Assembly: GCA_900617975.1 (NCBI GenBank) | Contig: UZAE01012222.1 | Coordinates: forward strand, 1 to 11,785 | DNA length: 11,785 nucleotides | Reading direction: 5' to 3' | Origin: Rodentolepis nana | Taxonomy: Eukaryota; Platyhelminthes; Cestoda; Cyclophyllidea; Hymenolepididae | Part shown: positions 10,201-11,785 of the stretch, one piece after another | Numbering within the stretch: the stretch's first letter is position 1 | How the letters are laid out: each line of letters starts with the position of its first letter | Translations under genes and position numbers: made by a program | The notes under the pieces: model-generated | Database searches by the model: none | Told to the model about the DNA's origin: nothing | The model's input: the letters and a program-made list of their open reading frames with translations, nothing else

Positions 10201-10887
10201 CCTTGACGCCACTCTACTCAAGGTAATAATTGGTAAAGCCTTTCCTAAATGAGGTTGTGACTTGAACTTTGTGTTTTCCACATTTTACGTTCATTTTAGC
10301 CAACTTACTTCCACACTAGGTTGTAGTGATTGTTAGCTTTGCCAACTTCCAATTCGAAAGTAATTGGAACCATGCTTACATATTATCATATGTAGTCACT
10401 AATTGAAAGGAACGTGATGTTCTCATGGGTCTGACTTATTCAATATTTACAATTTTGTTTTTTTGGCTTCACCTTCAGAACTTGCTGCATCATCAGTTGT
10501 AGAATGTTTGTTTTCTCGTTCTCTACAACTGTTGATTGACATCGAATTTTAATCACTAAATGTACTTTTTATAGGTTGGATCCCGCACTGATACGACCGG
10601 GTCGAGTGGACTTCAAAACAGAAATAGGTCTCTGCACGGAGGATCAACTCCGTCGAATGTTTTGCAGATTCTATCCCCATGGAACTGAAGTAAATGGATC
10701 GCCTACTTCTCAACATCCCTTGGCTGCCACTTTCGCCTTCACCCTGGGTCCAGATCTAGTTAGCGCGGCACAGGTCCAGGGTTTCCTTCTTGTACATAAA
10801 GACTCGCCGCACAGTGCCATGGATGCTCTGCCGCAATTCAAACAGGAATGTCTCGCACAACGTGAAACGCTGCGATCCGGTGTTTAA
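7268..10887 (+). CDS. BCS1L: Mitochondrial AAA chaperone BCS1 (complex III assembly), 5 exons
   Basis: Exons: 7268-7931, 7970-8074, 8122-8289, 9397-9514, 10575-10887 (stop TAA). GT-AG introns join in phase to give 455 aa (human BCS1L 419). Seen: an N-terminal hydrophobic segment (about residues 19-35) after a short lead with no obvious cleavable presequence; a BCS1-specific N domain ending in the RPLNSVVL block; an [13 protein letters not shown] link into Walker A GPPGCGKS (242-249); Walker B region ILLEDID (E294, D295, D297); the [13 protein letters not shown] block; sensor-1 MTTN (N348); and [11 protein letters not shown] with R359 and R362. Family knowledge: BCS1 forms a ring in the inner mitochondrial membrane and translocates the folded Rieske iron-sulfur protein into complex III, using ATP. 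The start is the first in-frame ATG after a TGA at 7214. Compared with vertebrates there is an extra run of about 10 residues near 77-86 and a longer C-terminal tail. All key catalytic residues are present, so the gene looks functional. Confidence 0.96.
8290..9396 (+). other. BCS1L intron 3 (1107 bp), T-rich, with fortuitous open frames
   Basis: The donor is GTAAGT at 8290 and the acceptor CTCTCTGTAG ends at 9396 after a good pyrimidine tract. The intron is T-rich on the plus strand. Two open frames of 146 and 154 codons (8384-8824 and 8818-9282) lie inside it on the sense strand. The first is dominated by Phe, Leu, Ile and Ser, as expected from translated T-rich DNA, and neither resembles a family I know. 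I see no splice arrangement that would bring them into BCS1L, whose conserved sequence continues directly across the intron. Confidence 0.85.
9871..9947 (+). repeat. Nested inverted repeats within BCS1L intron 4
   Basis: The outer arms TCCAGTCAC (9871-9879) and GTGACTGGA (9939-9947) are perfectly complementary. Inside, CCCTAATC (9899-9906) matches GATTAGGG (9921-9928). An alternative hairpin pairs GACCTT (9892-9897) with AAGGTC (9914-9919) and CCCT (9899-9902) with AGGG (9908-9911). The two inner pairings exclude each other. Function unknown; it could be the remnant of a structured repeat. Confidence 0.6.
10105..10224 (+). repeat. Multi-stem, tRNA-like fold bounded by 12-bp direct repeats in BCS1L intron 4
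   Basis: TCTAGTCAAGGT (10105-10116) and TCTACTCAAGGT (10213-10224) are direct repeats with one mismatch. Between them a closing stem pairs GTCAAGGT (10109-10116) with ACCTTGAC (10200-10207). It encloses ACGGG/CCCGT with a 7-nt loop (10119-10135), GCGATT/AATCGC (10140-10145 with 10164-10169) and GTGA/TCAC (10183-10186 with 10198-10201), the last around GAATTCGAATC, which resembles a pol III B box. The last two stems cannot both be fully paired, because 10200-10201 belong to both. There is no convincing A box and no proper T-arm, so I do not call a tRNA gene. A small tRNA-derived or non-autonomous insertion with target-site duplication is possible. Confidence 0.45.
10347..10394 (+). repeat. Two adjacent perfect hairpins in BCS1L intron 4
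   Basis: TTCCAATT (10347-10354) pairs with AATTGGAA (10362-10369) around a 7-nt loop. TACATAT (10377-10383) pairs with ATATGTA (10388-10394) around a 4-nt loop. The two hairpins are 7 nt apart. Both are AT-rich, so chance occurrence is not negligible. No function can be assigned. Confidence 0.5.
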
Positions 10888-11218
10888 AGAGTTTAATGAC
10901 AAGTGGTCAGAGTAGTTTTCTAGTTTAAGCCCTTGTAGATACCTAATATATTGACTTTGGAATTTTATTTCCTTTTAAATCAATAGAACGCTTCTTTTAT
11001 ATTCCAAGTGTCATCGTTTTTAAGCTTAATGGGAGGTTAACCTTATCTTGTTCTGATTAGTCCTGCGATTAGTTTGAATATTCAGAGTATTGGTTGTAAT
11101 TGTTCAATGCGTTTTTGGATTCTAAACTTTCGAAGTACTGTTGGGATGGTAGTAGTATATATTTTGTTTGTTTAGAGGTTGCTAATTTTCATTAACTTCC
11201 TGTAATACATAGACTACT
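10888..11218 (+). other. 3' flank of BCS1L
   Basis: AT-rich sequence downstream of the BCS1L stop, probably containing its 3' UTR and cleavage site. No canonical AATAAA is visible; the variant hexamers AATATA (10945) and AATAGA (10982) are the nearest candidates. No gene is recognised in this stretch. Confidence 0.5.
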
Positions 11219-11422
11219 ATGTCGGATCAAGAAGGGGGTATACCCTGGGCAACGTATACTCATACGGCAACAAAAGTCTATCAATTGACTTCTAGCTACC
11301 TTGACCAAATTGTATCTCATTCCACCACTTTCACAGTACTCACCTTACCTTTTTCTCTACTTTTGTTTCTGTTTCTTACATATTTGCATTATTCTTCTAT
11401 TCCTCCTCTCGACTTTTTGTGA
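11219..11422 (+). CDS. Hypothetical 67-residue single-pass membrane protein or first exon
   Basis: The ATG at 11219 opens a 67-codon frame. It has a polar N-terminus (MSDQEGGIPWATYTHT), an amphipathic stretch, and a hydrophobic run at about residues 38-58 that would span a membrane. I do not recognise it. Only 331 bp separate it from the BCS1L stop on the same strand. A pyrimidine-containing tract ending in AG at 11211-11212 lies 6 nt before the ATG, as expected for a 3' splice or spliced-leader acceptor. It might be a small gene, a coding first exon whose donor I cannot place, or chance. The polar start followed by one membrane segment looks more protein-like than most random frames, but the evidence is thin. 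Confidence 0.3.
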   Translation: MSDQEGGIPWATYTHTATKVYQLTSSYLDQIVSHSTTFTVLTLPFSLLLFLFLTYLHYSSIPPLDFL

Positions 11423-11785
11423 CTTCGATGTTCCTTTCCTCTTTGAATCCCGAAGTTAACTAATGAGCTAATGATAACTATCATGCAGCCTGCCATTTGA
11501 TATAAATTAAATGTTTCATGAATGCTTCATTCGTCTCAATTCTTTTGAATCCTTCTCCTTATTGTTTGACCAAATTCGTTCTGAATTGACTTGTTCGTAA
11601 GTCGCGAGAACACCAGTATATGGCGCGCCTCTTCTTATTTTCTGTTTGTTCCGGACCATTGTTGGCCATATGTACGAATATGCAGGCTATTTTTCATCTA
11701 ATATCGGATGAAGTGTCATCCTGGAGATCAGTATAATATGTCCTATCACCTTCCTTCCTTTTTCTTTCACTAATTGATATTGTGT
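11423..11785. other. Right-hand flank; nothing recognised
   Basis: AT-rich sequence with no open frame that I can assign. A consensus-like donor GTAAGT occurs at 11597, but no coding sequence is recognisable before it. No repeat or RNA gene is apparent. Confidence 0.5.

Larger units (their letters stand above)
9515..10574 (+). other. BCS1L intron 4 (1060 bp), rich in inverted repeats
   Basis: The donor is GTGAGT at 9515; the acceptor TTTTTATAG ends at 10574. The split codon AG/G restores Arg352 just before the conserved [12 protein letters not shown] block. No open frame of interest is present. The interior holds several perfect 7-8 bp inverted repeats, described separately, and its 9840-10230 part is less AT-rich than the rest. 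This suggests an inserted repeat, but no terminal structure of a known element class is clear. Confidence 0.85.

Noticed and set aside
10109..10207. Functional tRNA gene
   Set aside because: The cloverleaf-like stems do not include a normal T-arm, D-arm or A box, and the candidate anticodon loop lacks the usual purine at position 37. It is kept only as a tRNA-like repeat.

Overview
This window is nuclear DNA from an animal. The introns are spliced GT-AG, the sequence is AT-rich, and both recognisable proteins are ordinary metazoan orthologues. Intron sizes are strongly mixed: 38, 47, 65, 68 and 68 bp next to introns of about 1.1 kb. I infer a flatworm (cestode or trematode type), but nothing seen here proves the phylum.

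Layout. (1) 1-649 is the 3' flank of a minus-strand gene, with no recognisable gene. (2) 650-6645, minus strand, is a seven-exon orthologue of strawberry notch (sno/SBNO), a nuclear SF2 helicase-like coregulator. I predict 1654 residues; the reading frame closes across all six introns. (3) 6646-7267 is the intergenic stretch between two head-to-head genes. It probably holds both promoters; an inverted CCAAT pair and a CACGTG E-box lie just upstream of the plus-strand gene. (4) 7268-10887, plus strand, is a five-exon orthologue of BCS1/BCS1L, the AAA chaperone of the mitochondrial inner membrane that assembles respiratory complex III; I predict 455 residues. Its last two introns (1107 and 1060 bp) are much longer than the first two. 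Intron 4 holds a cluster of inverted repeats, including a tRNA-like multi-stem fold between near-identical 12-bp direct repeats. (5) 10888-11785 is the 3' flank of BCS1L. It contains one weakly supported 67-codon reading frame with a membrane segment, which may be a small gene or the first exon of the next gene.

The two main genes act in different compartments (nucleus and mitochondrial inner membrane). Their divergent arrangement suggests shared promoter DNA at most, not a common pathway. I found no novel multi-gene system. The observations most worth checking are the structured, possibly mobile, sequence in BCS1L intron 4, the short upstream reading frame that overlaps the sno start codon, and the tandem splice sites on both sides of sno intron 6.
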